Below are positions 14,632 through 14,711 of a stretch of DNA of 14,711 nucleotides, one piece after another (positions within the stretch are counted from its first letter, which is position 1; each line of letters starts with the position of its first letter). The notes under the pieces were generated by a model. That model made no database searches. It was not told where the DNA came from and saw only the letters and a list, made by a program, of their open reading frames with translations. The translations under genes were made by a program, and so were the position numbers. This DNA comes from JALZAA01 sp035316005 (GTDB taxonomy: Bacteria; Actinomycetota; Acidimicrobiia; IMCC26256; JACDBD01): the NCBI GenBank assembly GCA_035316005.1, contig DATFXK010000266.1, forward strand, positions 1 through 14,711, read 5' to 3'.

Positions 14632-14711
14632 TCAGACGATCCGGACGTTCTGGGCTTCTTCGCCCTTCTTCCCCGGACCGACGTCGAACTCGACGCGCTG
14701 TCCCTCCTCGA
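14632..14711 (-). CDS. cold-shock protein (CspA family), 3' end only
   Basis: The minus strand reads in from the window edge as EEGQRVEFDVGPGKKGEEAQ followed by NVRIV and a TGA stop (complement of 14632-14634). These 25 residues match the C-terminus of CspA-family cold-shock proteins: the strand with RVEFDV, the GKKG loop and the closing A.NVR. The rest of the gene, including the RNP motifs, lies beyond the window. Family members are small single-domain nucleic-acid chaperones in the cytoplasm. It is convergent with the GNAT remnant, with 9 bases between the two stops. Confidence 0.88.
   Translation of the reverse strand, partial: EEGQRVEFDVGPGKKGEEAQNVRIV

Noticed and set aside
14578..14711. 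Continuation of the GNAT core frame to the window end
   Set aside because: After 14578 that frame reads without sense and runs antisense through the cold-shock protein gene, whereas the neighbouring frame gives a natural RFTLW ending and stop at 14622.

Overview
This is a high-GC (about 70% by eye), densely packed bacterial window. Start codons are ATG or GTG, intergenic gaps are short, and no gene-free stretch exceeds about 130 bases. The base composition, the actinobacterial style of the proteins (an actinobacterial-type cold-shock protein, a MoxR/DUF58/VWA operon, EthD and crotonase genes) and TAnnnT-like -10 elements suggest an actinobacterium, possibly Acidimicrobiia. That placement is inference; no rRNA or other marker gene lies in the window.

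Region 1 (92-7494, + strand) is a tight six-gene run: hyuB, hyuA, a gluconate 2-dehydrogenase subunit-3-like small protein, a GMC-family FAD oxidoreductase with a Cys cluster, an EthD-domain protein and an enoyl-CoA hydratase/isomerase. Gaps run from an 8-base overlap to 27 bases, so it is probably one operon. A membrane-free GMC alcohol dehydrogenase pair next to an ATP-dependent hydantoinase/ketone-carboxylase pair and a CoA-handling crotonase suggests a catabolic module: alcohol to ketone (GMC), then carboxylation or amide/lactam hydrolysis (HyuAB), then CoA-level processing. The substrate cannot be read from sequence.

Region 2 (7622-10535, + strand) is a three-gene operon coding a MoxR AAA+ ATPase, a DUF58 protein and a membrane-anchored VWA (BatA-like) protein. 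Both junctions are ATGA overlaps. The set is probably a chaperone/metal-insertion or envelope-stress machine.

Region 3 (10547-11873) has a secreted PEBP/YbhB-like protein on the minus strand, convergent with the VWA gene and divergent from a HAD-like hydrolase across a 55-base shared control region.

Region 4 (11887-14622, + strand) looks damaged. An aldehyde dehydrogenase has lost its whole N-terminal half, with the break lying just before the catalytic-Cys motif. An intact metal-dependent amidohydrolase follows, then a GNAT acetyltransferase that reads correctly only across two apparent single-base deletions. The window ends inside the 3' end of a cold-shock protein gene on the minus strand.

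I found no tRNA, rRNA, CRISPR array, insertion sequence or prophage gene. The items most worth a second look are the hyuBA-GMC operon, the altered active-site position in the GMC protein, the truncated aldehyde dehydrogenase and the double-frameshifted GNAT gene.
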